A DNA stretch of 44,524 bases from DASWHF01 sp036393295. Lineage in GTDB: Bacteria; Pseudomonadota; Gammaproteobacteria; Acidiferrobacterales; UBA6901. The notes under the pieces were generated by a model. It had not been told where the DNA came from. It ran no database searches and saw only the letters and a list, made by a program, of their open reading frames with translations. Positions 35,345-44,490 of the stretch are shown piece by piece; the stretch's first letter is position 1, and every line of letters begins with the position of its first letter. The stretch lies in the NCBI GenBank assembly GCA_036393295.1, contig DASWHF010000088.1:1-44524 (forward strand). Direction: 5' to 3'. Made by a program: the position numbers and the translations under genes.

Positions 35345-35743
35345 CTATTTCACGATCTTGAGGCTCGGGCCCTTCTTTTCCGGGGACGGCGCGTCCGGCC
35401 CCTGCGTCGGCCCGCCGTCCGGGTCCGGCTCGGGCTGGAAGTAAAACCCGCGTCCCGACTCGCGCGCGTAGATCGCGAGCACCGCGGCGACCGGCGCCAC
35501 CACGGCGAACGGCCGGCCGCCGAAGCGCGCGCTGAAGCGCACCGCGTCGTTGGCGAGCGTGAGGCCCTGCACGGCCTGGGGGTGGATGTTGAGGGCGACG
35601 CGCCCGTCCTGGGCGTAGCCCGGCGGGATCGTCACGCCCTCGGCATCGGCGTCGACCAGCAGGTGCGGGGTATAGCCGTTGTCGACCGCCCAGTCGTAGA
35701 TCGCGCGGATCAGGTAGGGACGGGTGGGGATCTCGTCGGGCAC
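35345..35743 (-). CDS. sspB: ClpXP adaptor SspB (stringent starvation protein B)
   Basis: Adaptor that binds the ssrA tag and delivers tagged proteins to ClpXP. 132 aa. N-terminal domain: RPYLIRAIYDWAVDNGYTPHLLVD, IPPGYAQDGRVALNI, SARFGGRPFAVVAPVAAVLAIYARESG. A flexible acidic/Pro linker leads to the ClpX-binding tail PSLKIVK, which is intact. The start is GTG 35743, 13 nt after the sspA stop, with a weak ribosome site, consistent with cotranslation. Confidence 0.94.
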   Translation of the reverse strand: MPDEIPTRPYLIRAIYDWAVDNGYTPHLLVDADAEGVTIPPGYAQDGRVALNIHPQAVQGLTLANDAVRFSARFGGRPFAVVAPVAAVLAIYARESGRGFYFQPEPDPDGGPTQGPDAPSPEKKGPSLKIVK

Positions 35744-35756
35744 GCGGGGCGGCGGA

Positions 35757-36392
35757 TCAGCGCCCGCGCGGGCGCATCTCGCGCTCGGTCTCGGTGAGGC
35801 TCAGCTTGAACGACTTGCGCTCGAACAGGCGCTCGGCGTAGTCGAGGATCGGGCGCGCCTGGCGCGGCAGCTCGATGCCGTAGACATTGAGCCGCCACAG
35901 CAGCGGCGCCAGCGAACAGTCGACCAGCGAGAACTCCTCGCCGAGCACGAACTGCTGCTCCTTGAACACCGGTGAGATCACCGTCAGCCCGTCGCGGACC
36001 GCCGTGCGCGCCTTCTGCGCGGCCTTCTTGTCGCCGCCCTCGATCTCGGGCAGCAGGCCGTACCAGTCGCGGTCGAAGCGCATCAGCATGAGTCGCGCCT
36101 TGGCGCGCGACACCGGATCGACCGGCATCAGCGGCGGGTGCGGCAGGCGCTCGTCCAGGTACTCATTAATCAGCAGCGATTCGTACAGCACCAGGTCGCG
36201 GTCGACCATGGTCGGCACGGTGTTGTAGGGATTGAACTCGCCGAGCTCGCGCGGCTTCTTCCGCACGTCGACCTCGATGACCTGGCACTCGACGTCCTTC
36301 TCGTAGAGCACGATCCGCGTACGGTGGCTGTACGGGTCGCTCGTCCCCGAGTACAGGGTCATGATGTGCTTGCGGGTCGCCAGGGATGCCAT
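35757..36392 (-). CDS. sspA: Stringent starvation protein A SspA (GST-fold RNA polymerase-associated)
   Basis: RNA polymerase-associated protein of glutathione-S-transferase fold, involved in stationary-phase and acid responses in E. coli. 211 aa. Start ATG 36392 has AGGAG eight bases upstream. Thioredoxin-like N-terminal half TLYSGTSDPYSHRTRIVLYEK and NPYNTVPTMVDRDLVLYESL, then the all-helical C-terminal half. No catalytic Cys at the GST site, as normal for SspA. It is followed by sspB and lies just after petABC on the same strand, the usual gamma/betaproteobacterial order. Confidence 0.94.
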   Translation of the reverse strand: MASLATRKHIMTLYSGTSDPYSHRTRIVLYEKDVECQVIEVDVRKKPRELGEFNPYNTVPTMVDRDLVLYESLLINEYLDERLPHPPLMPVDPVSRAKARLMLMRFDRDWYGLLPEIEGGDKKAAQKARTAVRDGLTVISPVFKEQQFVLGEEFSLVDCSLAPLLWRLNVYGIELPRQARPILDYAERLFERKSFKLSLTETEREMRPRGR

Positions 36393-36420
36393 GCCGGTTT
36401 CTCCTGCTGCGTGACCGTCG

Positions 36421-36426
36421 ATTATA
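36421..36426 (-). promoter_or_regulatory. -10 element of an sspA promoter
   Basis: A perfect TATAAT on the minus strand, giving a start near 36414, about 22 nt upstream of the sspA ATG. The -35 position falls in the hairpin at 36434-36456 and reads CCGGTC, a poor match, so an activator may be needed. Confidence 0.5.
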
Positions 36427-36433
36427 ACAGCAA

Positions 36434-36456
36434 AGGGGGCCCGGACCGGGCCCCCT
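36434..36456 (-). terminator. GC-rich hairpin after petC
   Basis: GGGGGCCCGG (36435-36444) and CCGGGCCCCC (36446-36455) form a perfect 10-bp arm pair in the petC-sspA gap, followed on the minus strand by TTTGCTGTT. The T tract is short, so termination may be partial and let some transcripts run into sspA. Confidence 0.55.
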
Positions 36457-36478
36457 GCTGAAAAGTCCCGGCCTGCGC

Positions 36479-37252
36479 TCAGTGTACGTCCTTCCAGTAT
36501 TCCTTCTTGAGCAGCAGCGCCACGACGAAGAACACCGCCAGGAACAGCAGCACGTAGACGCCGATGCGGCCGCGGTGCAGCTTGGCCGGTTCGCCCATGT
36601 AGACCATGAAGTTGGTGAGGTCGCGCATCGCCGCGTCGTAGTCCTCGGCGCTCATGGTGCCGGCGCGCTCGAGCTCGAAGCGGTCGAAGTGGCTCTCCTC
36701 GACCTGCCTCTTCACCTTTTTGCCGTCCTGCTCGACCTCGCGCTCGACCATTACGGTCTTGAACACGGCGCGCTGATGGCCCTGCCATTCGTAAAGCACG
36801 TGCGGCATGGCGGCGCCCGGGAAGGCGATGTTGTTCCAACCGCTCTTGGTCGCGGGGTCGCGGTAGAAGCCGCGCATGTAGGTGTAGAGGTACTCGGGGG
36901 TCTTGGAGCGCGTAATGACGGTCAGGTCGGGCGGCACCGCATCGAACCAGTCCTTGGCGTCCTCGCGCGGCATCACCGCCTTCATCAGGTCGCCGACCTT
37001 GTCGGCGGCGAACAGCAGATTCTCCTCGACCAGCTCCTCGCTGATGCCGAGGTCATGACCCATGCGGTTGTAGCGCATGTAGGCGGCGCTGTGGCAGGAC
37101 AGGCAGAAGTTCACGAAGATGCGCGCGCCGCGCTGCAGCGAGGCCTGGTCCGACAGGTCGATCTTGACCGGGTCGAGCGGGACATGGCCGCCGGCCGCCA
37201 GGGACAGACCCGGGGCGATGGCCAGAAACACGAAAATCATGAGCTTTTTCAT
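36479..37252 (-). CDS. petC: Cytochrome bc1 complex, cytochrome c1 subunit
   Basis: Haem-bearing periplasmic subunit that takes electrons from the Rieske protein. 257 aa. Signal peptide 1-20 ending SLAA, haem motif C50-L-S-C53-H54, the following YMRYNRMGHD, and AMPHVLYEW containing the likely Met ligand. A C-terminal membrane anchor (VYVLLFLAVFFVVALLL) is followed by the basic end KKEYWKDVH. ATG 37252 begins 2 nt after the petB stop. Confidence 0.95.
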   Translation of the reverse strand: MKKLMIFVFLAIAPGLSLAAGGHVPLDPVKIDLSDQASLQRGARIFVNFCLSCHSAAYMRYNRMGHDLGISEELVEENLLFAADKVGDLMKAVMPREDAKDWFDAVPPDLTVITRSKTPEYLYTYMRGFYRDPATKSGWNNIAFPGAAMPHVLYEWQGHQRAVFKTVMVEREVEQDGKKVKRQVEESHFDRFELERAGTMSAEDYDAAMRDLTNFMVYMGEPAKLHRGRIGVYVLLFLAVFFVVALLLKKEYWKDVH

Positions 37253-37254
37253 TT

Positions 37255-38622
37255 TCAGGTCACCCTCTCCGGCACCGGCTTGGTCTTCTCGATCTTCGTG
37301 TACCACGGCATCAGCACGAAGTAGGCGAAATACAACAGCGTGAAGACCTGGGCCCAGAAGACGTTCTTGAACAGGAACAGGTCGACGCCCTCCGTGGACC
37401 GCACGCCCAGGTAACCGAGAATCACGAAGCTCACGACGAACACGCCGAGCGCCAGCTTGGTGAGCGCGCCGCGGTAGCGCACCGACTTGACCGGCGAGCG
37501 GTCGAGCCAGGGCATGAAGAACAGCAGCACCAGCGACCCACCCATCAGGATCACGCCCCAGACCTTGGCCTCGAGCACGAACAGCCCGGCGATCAGCACC
37601 ACCGGCACCCCGATCGCCGCGGCCTTGGCCCGCGGGCTCGCGGCGGTGAAGAACGCCAGCGCGCCAACCACCACGACCGCCGCCGGCAGCCAGTAGGTCG
37701 TGAAGTTCTCGGTCGTGGCGCGCAGGATCGAGTAGAACGGCGTGAAATACCACAGCGGCTTGATCTCCGGCGGCGTGACCAGAATGTTGGCGGGCACGAA
37801 ATTGTCGTGCTCCAGGAACCAGCCGCCGAGCTCGGGCGCGAAGAACATGATGGCGGAAAACACCATCAGGAAAACGATCACCCCGACGATATCCTTCACC
37901 GTGTAGTACGGGTGGAAGGGAATGCCGTCGAGTGGAATGCCGTTGGCGTCCTTCTTCTTCTTGATCTCGATACCGTCCGGATTGCTCGAGCCGACCTTGT
38001 GCAGCGCCACCAGGTGCACGAACACCAGCACGATCAGCACCAGCGGCAGCGCGATCACGTGGAAGGCGAAGAAGCGGTTCAGGGTGGCGTCCGAGACCAC
38101 GAAGTCGCCGCGGATCCACTCGGCGAGCGGCGGGCCGACCCAGGGGATGGCGTCGAACAGCGAGATGATCACCTGCGCGCCCCAGTACGACATGTTGCCC
38201 CACGGCAGCAGATAGCCCATGAAGGCCTCGGCCATAAGCGCGATGAAGATGATCACGCCGATGATCCAGACCAGCTCGCGCGGACCGCGGTAGGAGCCGT
38301 AGATCAGGCCGCGGAACATGTGCAGGTACACCACGACGAAGAACATCGAGGCGCCGGTCGAGTGCATGTAGCGGATCAGCCAGCCCCACTCGACGTCGCG
38401 CATGATGTACTCGACCGACGCGAAGGCGAGCTGGGTGTCGGGCTTGTAGTGCATGGTGAGGAAGATGCCGGTGACGATCTGGACGACCAGCACCAGCAGC
38501 GCCAGCGAGCCGAAGTAGTACCAGAAATTGAAATTCTTCGGCGCGTAGTACTTCGACAGGTGCTCCTCCCAGACCTTGGTCAGCGGGAAGCGGTCGTCGA
38601 TCCAGTTGAGCAGCTTTTCCAT
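37255..38622 (-). CDS. petB: Cytochrome bc1 complex, cytochrome b subunit
   Basis: Membrane quinol-oxidising core of complex III, 455 aa with about nine helices (full-length cytochrome b, not split b6/subunit IV). Haem ligands: H87 and H101 in helix B, H188 and H203 in helix D. The second pair has 14 intervening residues, as in b6 and as I recall in many gamma/beta enzymes, versus 13 in mitochondria. The quinol-site motif reads PLWY (in PPEIKPLWYFTPFY) instead of PEWY. ATG 38622 is preferred over the adjacent GTG 38625 because AGGAG lies seven bases before it; it overlaps the petA stop by 1 nt. Confidence 0.96.
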   Translation of the reverse strand: MEKLLNWIDDRFPLTKVWEEHLSKYYAPKNFNFWYYFGSLALLVLVVQIVTGIFLTMHYKPDTQLAFASVEYIMRDVEWGWLIRYMHSTGASMFFVVVYLHMFRGLIYGSYRGPRELVWIIGVIIFIALMAEAFMGYLLPWGNMSYWGAQVIISLFDAIPWVGPPLAEWIRGDFVVSDATLNRFFAFHVIALPLVLIVLVFVHLVALHKVGSSNPDGIEIKKKKDANGIPLDGIPFHPYYTVKDIVGVIVFLMVFSAIMFFAPELGGWFLEHDNFVPANILVTPPEIKPLWYFTPFYSILRATTENFTTYWLPAAVVVVGALAFFTAASPRAKAAAIGVPVVLIAGLFVLEAKVWGVILMGGSLVLLFFMPWLDRSPVKSVRYRGALTKLALGVFVVSFVILGYLGVRSTEGVDLFLFKNVFWAQVFTLLYFAYFVLMPWYTKIEKTKPVPERVT

Positions 38623-39218
38623 CACGCGGCTCCTTTATCGACGCCGATGATGATGCGGCTGTCGGTCAGGTAGGAATACGGCGGAATCGGCAGGTTGGTC
38701 GGGGCCGGGACGTTCTTGTAGACCCGGCCGGCCAGATCGAACTTGGAGCCGTGGCAGGGGCAGTAGAACCCGCCCAGCCAGTCGCTGGGCATGTCGCCAG
38801 CCGGACCCAGCTCGAATTTCTTCGTCGGCGCGCAACCGAGATGGGTGCAGACGCCGACCACCACCAGCAGCTCGGGCTTGATCGAGCGCGCCTCGTTGGC
38901 GGCGTACGGTGGCTGCTCCGACCTCGAGGACCCGGGATCGGCGAGCTGGGGCGTCACGGTTTCGAGGGTCTTGAGCATCTCCGGGGTGCGGCGCACGATC
39001 CACACCGGCTTGCCGCGCCATTCGACGGTGATCATCATGCCCGGCTCGACCTTGCCGATATCGACCTCGACCGGCGCACCGGCGGCGCGCGCCCGCGCGC
39101 TCGGGGTCATGCTCAACACGAAGGGCGTGGCCGCGAATACCGCGCCGACCGCGCCCACGCCCGTGGTCAAGGCGGTCAGAAACCGCCGCTTGCCACGATC
39201 CACACCGTCATCCGTCAT
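38622..39218 (-). CDS. petA: Cytochrome bc1 complex, Rieske [2Fe-2S] subunit
   Basis: 198 aa. Start ATG 39218 (MTDDGVDRGK) with a G-rich ribosome site upstream; the 13-residue upstream extension is rejected. Membrane anchor about 16-37. Rieske ligands C124, H126, C153 and H156, with the C129-C155 disulfide pair in CTHLGC and CPCHGS. Rieske proteins of this type are exported folded by the Tat system; the signal reads K10-R11-R12-F-L, so the canonical twin arginine is KR followed by R. tatABC is encoded 4 kb away. Confidence 0.95.
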   Translation of the reverse strand: MTDDGVDRGKRRFLTALTTGVGAVGAVFAATPFVLSMTPSARARAAGAPVEVDIGKVEPGMMITVEWRGKPVWIVRRTPEMLKTLETVTPQLADPGSSRSEQPPYAANEARSIKPELLVVVGVCTHLGCAPTKKFELGPAGDMPSDWLGGFYCPCHGSKFDLAGRVYKNVPAPTNLPIPPYSYLTDSRIIIGVDKGAA

Positions 39219-39314
39219 GAAACCCCCTGCAGGGAAACGCCCGTGGCGGACAGACATCCGCCCCAGAATTCGCCAGAAAGTCTTAATGAAAACATCAGGT
39301 TATGAGTATTTTGA

Positions 39315-39342
39315 ATATTAGGTGCTGCTGATGGACCGTCAG
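39315..39342 (-). promoter_or_regulatory. Candidate petABC promoter
   Basis: On the minus strand CTGACG (39342-39337), 16 bp, then TAATAT (39320-39315): each hexamer matches consensus at four of six positions. The start would be about 90 nt before petA. The 264-nt petA-degS gap also has a TACACT hexamer on the plus strand (39445-39450) that may serve degS, without a -35. Confidence 0.35.
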
Positions 39343-39482
39343 AACCGCGGCATAGGATCGTACATTCGCCCCGCGACAGTCAAGTGGCTTCGGCGGTCTT
39401 TTTGCGTCAACCCGGCGCAGCGCTGCGCGCCGCGCCGGTTCGGGTACACTAACGGGCCCGTTTCGACCGCCCGGATTCCGTC

Positions 39483-40652
<1,170 letters not shown>

Positions 40653-40685
40653 TTCCGGTTCGCGTCGGCGATATCGGCAGCTAAG

Positions 40686-42533
40686 CTATTCCCGCGCCGC
40701 GCGCATCGCCGCCACCGTCGCCGCGTACCAGAAGGGGTCCCCGTCGATCAGCGCGTCACCGCTGTTGAGCGCCGCCAGCGCCTGGCGGCGCAGGCCGGGA
40801 TCCTGGAGGCGTGCGGCGAGCTTGAGGCTGGCGGCCGCCAGCGTCGCACTCGGTGCCGCCAGCGGCCCGTCGCTGATGACGTCCTGGCCGGGTTCGGCGG
40901 CGATCAGGGGGGTCTCGATCAGGCGCCAGCCCCGCTTGCCGTGGAAGCGCCGCCAGGCCGACCGGGCGACGCGCGCGGCGAGCTCGGCGTCGGCCCGGAC
41001 GCCGCTCAGCTCGGCCCACTCGGCGAGCCCCCAGGCGACGAAGGCATAGTCCTCGAGCGCCACCCGGCCGAGCGCCCGGCCGCCGGCCACGGCGCGGCGG
41101 AGCTCCGCGCCGTCCCACAGCTCGCGCACGAGATAGTCGCGCAATTGCCCGGCGGCCGCGCGATAGCGCGGCGACCGGGTGAGGCGCGCGGCCTCGGCGA
41201 GGCAACCGAGCGCCAGCCCGTTCCAGGCGGCGAGCTGTTTGGAGTCGCGCGGCAGGCCACGGGCGGCGCGCGCCTTGCGCAGCGTCGCCTCGGCCCGGGA
41301 AAGGCGCGCGACGACTTCGGCCTCGGGAAGCGCGAGGCGCTTGGCGATGAGATCGGGCGCGAGCCCGCGGACCGGCAGCCAGCCGGCGTCGAAGGGCGGC
41401 GCGTCCTGCATGCCCCAGGCGAGCCGGTAGATCTCGGCGTCGCGCTTGCCGAGCCGCCGCGCAAGCTCGTCCGCCGACCACAGGTAATACCCGCCCTCGA
41501 CGTCCCGGTCGTCCAGCGCCGAAAGCGAAGCGATGTAAGCGCCGCCGTCGCCGCGCAGGACGTCGAGCACGAAATCGAAGGTCCGCTCGCCGACACGCGT
41601 GTAATCGTCGCGCCCGAACTGCCGGCCGGCGCGCAGGTACAGGCGGCCGAGCAGCACGTTGTCGTAGAGCATCTTCTCGAAGTGCGGCGTGCGCCAGGTC
41701 GGATCGACGGTGTAGCGGAAGAACCCGCCGCCCAGGTGATCCTGCAGGCCCTCGCCGGCCATGTGGTCGAGTGTCAGCAGCAGGAATCCGCGCAGGTCGG
41801 GGCGGTCGCGGCGCGCGAGCTCGTCGAGCAGGAAATCCAATTGCGGCACCATCGGAAACTTCGACTGCTCGCCGAAACCGCCGTGCACGCCGTCGGCGCG
41901 CGCCAGCGCCGCCGTCGTCAGCGCCTCGCGATAGCGATCGACCCGGGCGGTATCGAGCTCCGGCCGGCCGGGACCGCGCGGCTGCGGCGGCGCCGCCGAG
42001 CGCGCCAGCGCCGCGAGACCGGCGCTGTCCTCCCGCCACCGCTCCTGGACGCGCCGGACGATGCCGAGGAACTCCGCGGGCGGATGATAGAGCGTGGCGA
42101 ACAGCGGATGGCCGTCGGGCGTGACGAACACGTTGAGCGGCCAGCCGCCCATGCCGCGGGTCGCCTCCACGAATTCCATCATGCGCGCATCGAGAGCCGG
42201 GTCGAGCTCGCGGTCGATCTTGACCGGAATGAAATGGGTGTTGATGTATTCCGCGATCTCGGCGTTCTGATAACTCTCGCGCTGCATCACGTGGCACCAG
42301 TGGCAGGAGAAATAGCCGATCGAGAGATACACCAGCCGGTTCTCGCGCCGCGCCTGCGCCATCACCGCCGGACCCCAATCCTGCCAGGCGACCGGGTCGG
42401 CGCCGTGCAGCGCCAGATAGGGCGAGGGGTGGCCGGCGAGACGGTTCTCGAGCGCGGCCGCTGGCACTGCGGGCAGCAGTGCGATCATCAACGCTATGGA
42501 CACCGGTGCAATTCGCATTGGATGCGTCGCCAT
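40686..42533 (-). CDS. Exported thioredoxin-domain protein, DUF255/YyaL family
   Basis: 615 aa. Signal peptide 1-27 ending PAAA, then the DUF255 thioredoxin-like domain (ENRLAGHPSPYLALHGADPV, IGYFSCHWCHVMQRES, GMGGWPLNVFVTPDGHPLF), and an alpha/alpha-toroid C-terminal half (KMLYDNVLLGRLYLRA, WNGLALGCLAEAARL) like the spermatogenesis-associated protein 20 / YyaL family. The motif SCHWCH gives a CxxC pair. Role not established; a thiol or carbohydrate-related role has been suggested for the family on structural grounds. It sits between tatC and degS on the tatC strand, 221 nt downstream of tatC across a repeat element. Confidence 0.88.
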   Translation of the reverse strand: MATHPMRIAPVSIALMIALLPAVPAAALENRLAGHPSPYLALHGADPVAWQDWGPAVMAQARRENRLVYLSIGYFSCHWCHVMQRESYQNAEIAEYINTHFIPVKIDRELDPALDARMMEFVEATRGMGGWPLNVFVTPDGHPLFATLYHPPAEFLGIVRRVQERWREDSAGLAALARSAAPPQPRGPGRPELDTARVDRYREALTTAALARADGVHGGFGEQSKFPMVPQLDFLLDELARRDRPDLRGFLLLTLDHMAGEGLQDHLGGGFFRYTVDPTWRTPHFEKMLYDNVLLGRLYLRAGRQFGRDDYTRVGERTFDFVLDVLRGDGGAYIASLSALDDRDVEGGYYLWSADELARRLGKRDAEIYRLAWGMQDAPPFDAGWLPVRGLAPDLIAKRLALPEAEVVARLSRAEATLRKARAARGLPRDSKQLAAWNGLALGCLAEAARLTRSPRYRAAAGQLRDYLVRELWDGAELRRAVAGGRALGRVALEDYAFVAWGLAEWAELSGVRADAELAARVARSAWRRFHGKRGWRLIETPLIAAEPGQDVISDGPLAAPSATLAAASLKLAARLQDPGLRRQALAALNSGDALIDGDPFWYAATVAAMRAARE

Positions 42534-42552
42534 TTCACAGCACGAAAACTAC

Positions 42553-42687
42553 GCCACGGGGAGCACGGGGAACACGGGGAACACGGGGAAAAAGCGATTG
42601 GCGCTCAGCGTGCCGCCCCGGAAACACCAACAAGGCTGATCGAAGGGACATTCATTTGTCCCCCGTGTTCCCCGTGACCCCCGTGGC
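42553..42687. repeat. CACGGGGAA-type inverted-repeat element between tatC and DUF255 gene
   Basis: Left arm 42553-42593: GCCACGGGGAG then three 9-nt CACGGGGAA units. Right arm 42658-42687 is the inverse (CCCCCGTGTTCCCCGTGACC, then CCCGTGGC). About 64 nt lie between the arms and show no gene or clear similarity to the middle of the related element at 9620-9733. Right-arm core shared exactly with 9711-9730. It fills the gap between the tatC stop (42755) and the DUF255 ATG (42533). Confidence 0.88.
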
Positions 42688-42754
42688 AGAATTAATGCTT
42701 TTCCGATCCGGCGTCCCCGTACCGCTATGACCGCCGGGCCCGTCGGTTTATTCC

Positions 42755-43597
42755 CTACTTCTTGCCCGAAGTCGGGTTGTCGCGCTCGTAGGCGGCAAGC
42801 TCGCGGTCCATGTCGGCCTCGGTCAGGGCGCCGTCCCCGGCGTCGCGCGGGCGCACGCGGCGCGCGATGAACAGGCCGATCTCGAACAGGATCAGCATCG
42901 GGATTGCCAGCAGCGTCTGGGAGATCACGTCCGGCGGCGTCAGGAAGGCGGCGACGATGAACACCCACAGCACCACGTAGGGCCGCTTCTTCGCCAGCGC
43001 GTCGGGATTGACCACGCCCATGCGCGCCAGCAGCACCAGCGCCACCGGCAGCTCGAAGGCGACGCCGAAGGCCAGGAACATGGCGAACACGAAATCGAGA
43101 TAGGCCTTGATGTCGGTCATCATCGCCACGCCGTGCGGGACGGTGCCGACCAGGAAACCGAACACCAGCGGCAGCACGGCGAAGTAGGCGAAGGCCACGC
43201 CGGCGTAGAACAGCAGGGTGCTGGACGCGAGCAGCGGCCAGACCAGCCGGCGCTCGTGCTTGTAGAGCCCGGGCGCGACGAACGCCCAGATCTGGTACAG
43301 CACCCAGGGCACCGCGATCACGATCGCGGCGAGCAGGGTGAGCTTGAGCGGTGTGAGGAACGGCGAGGCCACCTCGGTGGCGATCATGCTGGTGCCGGCC
43401 GGCAGCACCGCGATCAGCGGCTGCGCGAGCCACTCGTAGACGCGGTTGGCGAACGGCACCAGGGCCGCGAACACGATGCCGACGCCGACGATGGCGTACA
43501 ACAGGCGGTTGCGCAGCTCCAGCAGGTGCGAGACGAAGCTGCCCGGGGCGCCCTCGGCGCCCGTGTCCGGCGCCGCGGATTCAGTCTTTCGGGCCAT
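42755..43597 (-). CDS. tatC: Sec-independent translocase subunit TatC
   Basis: Six-helix membrane receptor for twin-arginine signals. 280 aa, somewhat long because of a 22-residue N-terminal extension and a charged C-terminal tail. Family signatures SFVSHLLELRNRLLYAI, APGLYKHERR, LPLVFGF and FGVAFELPVALVLLA (with the conserved Glu) are present; AFLTPPDVISQTLLAIPM marks the later helices. ATG 43597 overlaps the tatB end by 17 nt. Part of tatA-tatB-tatC. Confidence 0.95.
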   Translation of the reverse strand: MARKTESAAPDTGAEGAPGSFVSHLLELRNRLLYAIVGVGIVFAALVPFANRVYEWLAQPLIAVLPAGTSMIATEVASPFLTPLKLTLLAAIVIAVPWVLYQIWAFVAPGLYKHERRLVWPLLASSTLLFYAGVAFAYFAVLPLVFGFLVGTVPHGVAMMTDIKAYLDFVFAMFLAFGVAFELPVALVLLARMGVVNPDALAKKRPYVVLWVFIVAAFLTPPDVISQTLLAIPMLILFEIGLFIARRVRPRDAGDGALTEADMDRELAAYERDNPTSGKK

Positions 43598-44081
43598 CGG
43601 TCTTCTTACGGCGCGCGGCGGCCGGCTTGCGCGCGGACTTGGGGCCGGAACCGGCGCGGGCTTTTCGGTTCGCGGCCGGCTTGCGCGCGGCGGATGTCTT
43701 CCTGGCGCGTGGCGCCGGCCGGCCCGCGGGCGGCTCGTCGAAGATCTCGAGCGACGGAATATCGGCGCGCGGCGCCGGCACCGATTCGGCGCCGCGCGCC
43801 ACATCCTCGGAAAGCTTGCCGAAGCTCGACAGGGTGTCGTCGGCGGTGCGCTGCAGCATGCTGCGGGTCTCGGCCAGCTCCTCGTGCATGCGTTTCAGCG
43901 CGGCGAGGTCCGCGTCGCCGACCTCGCGGTCGATGTCGCGCTTGACGTCCTCGACGAAGCGCCGCGCCCTGGCCGCCCAGCGCCCGACGGTGCGCGCCAC
44001 CTCGGGCAGGCGCTTGGGGCCCAGCACGATGAGCGCGAGGATGCCGATCAGGAGCAGCTCAGCGAGACCGAAATCGAACAC
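43581..44081 (-). CDS. tatB: Sec-independent translocase subunit TatB
   Basis: 166 aa. N-terminal membrane helix and amphipathic helix FDFGLAELLLIGILALIVLG then PKRLPEVARTVGRWA, with the E at the start of the helix and the GP hinge typical of TatB. A predicted helical acidic/basic stretch (about 40-90) follows, then an unusually Lys/Arg/Ala/Pro-rich tail. Start GTG 44081, 26 nt after the tatA stop. It distinguishes itself from TatA by the E8 and the longer cytoplasmic part. Confidence 0.93.
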   Translation of the reverse strand: MFDFGLAELLLIGILALIVLGPKRLPEVARTVGRWAARARRFVEDVKRDIDREVGDADLAALKRMHEELAETRSMLQRTADDTLSSFGKLSEDVARGAESVPAPRADIPSLEIFDEPPAGRPAPRARKTSAARKPAANRKARAGSGPKSARKPAAARRKKTDGPKD

Positions 44082-44107
44082 GAATCGCTACCACGGTCAG
44101 GCGGGCA

Positions 44108-44362
44108 TCAGGCCTTCTTCTGCCGTGAGGATTCCTTGGAGGTCACCTTGCCGTCGATGACGCGCTCGGGCTTGTCGGCGACGCGCTTCGGCTCGCCCTC
44201 CTCGCCCTCGCCCTCGCCCTTGGACTCCTCGTCCTTGACCGACTGCTTGAAGTTCTTGATCGCGCCGCCGAGCTCACCGCCGAGATTGCGCAGCTTCTTG
44301 CCGCCGAAAATGATCAGGACGATGACGAGAATAATCAGTAACTGCCAGATGCTGATACCCAT
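44108..44362 (-). CDS. tatA: Sec-independent translocase subunit TatA
   Basis: 84 aa. N-terminal helix ISIWQLLIILVIVLIIFGGK, hinge FGGKKLRNLGGELGGAIKNF, then an acidic/basic tail (EESKGEGEGEEGEPKR). TatA forms the variable translocation pore. ATG 44362 has GGAG seven bases upstream. A longer open frame upstream to 44446 has no family content. This is the first gene of the tatABC run; the gene upstream lies outside the window. Confidence 0.94.
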   Translation of the reverse strand: MGISIWQLLIILVIVLIIFGGKKLRNLGGELGGAIKNFKQSVKDEESKGEGEGEEGEPKRVADKPERVIDGKVTSKESSRQKKA

Positions 44363-44490
44363 GACCGATCTCCAGGCATTACGCCGGTAATACGTTTGGA
44401 AGGCTCGCCGGGCGGCGGGCCGGCGCGCGCGGGCGAATCCAGTCATTCTCCGGCCTCGGCCGGCAAAAGTCCACGCGGCGGCGGTTTGCG

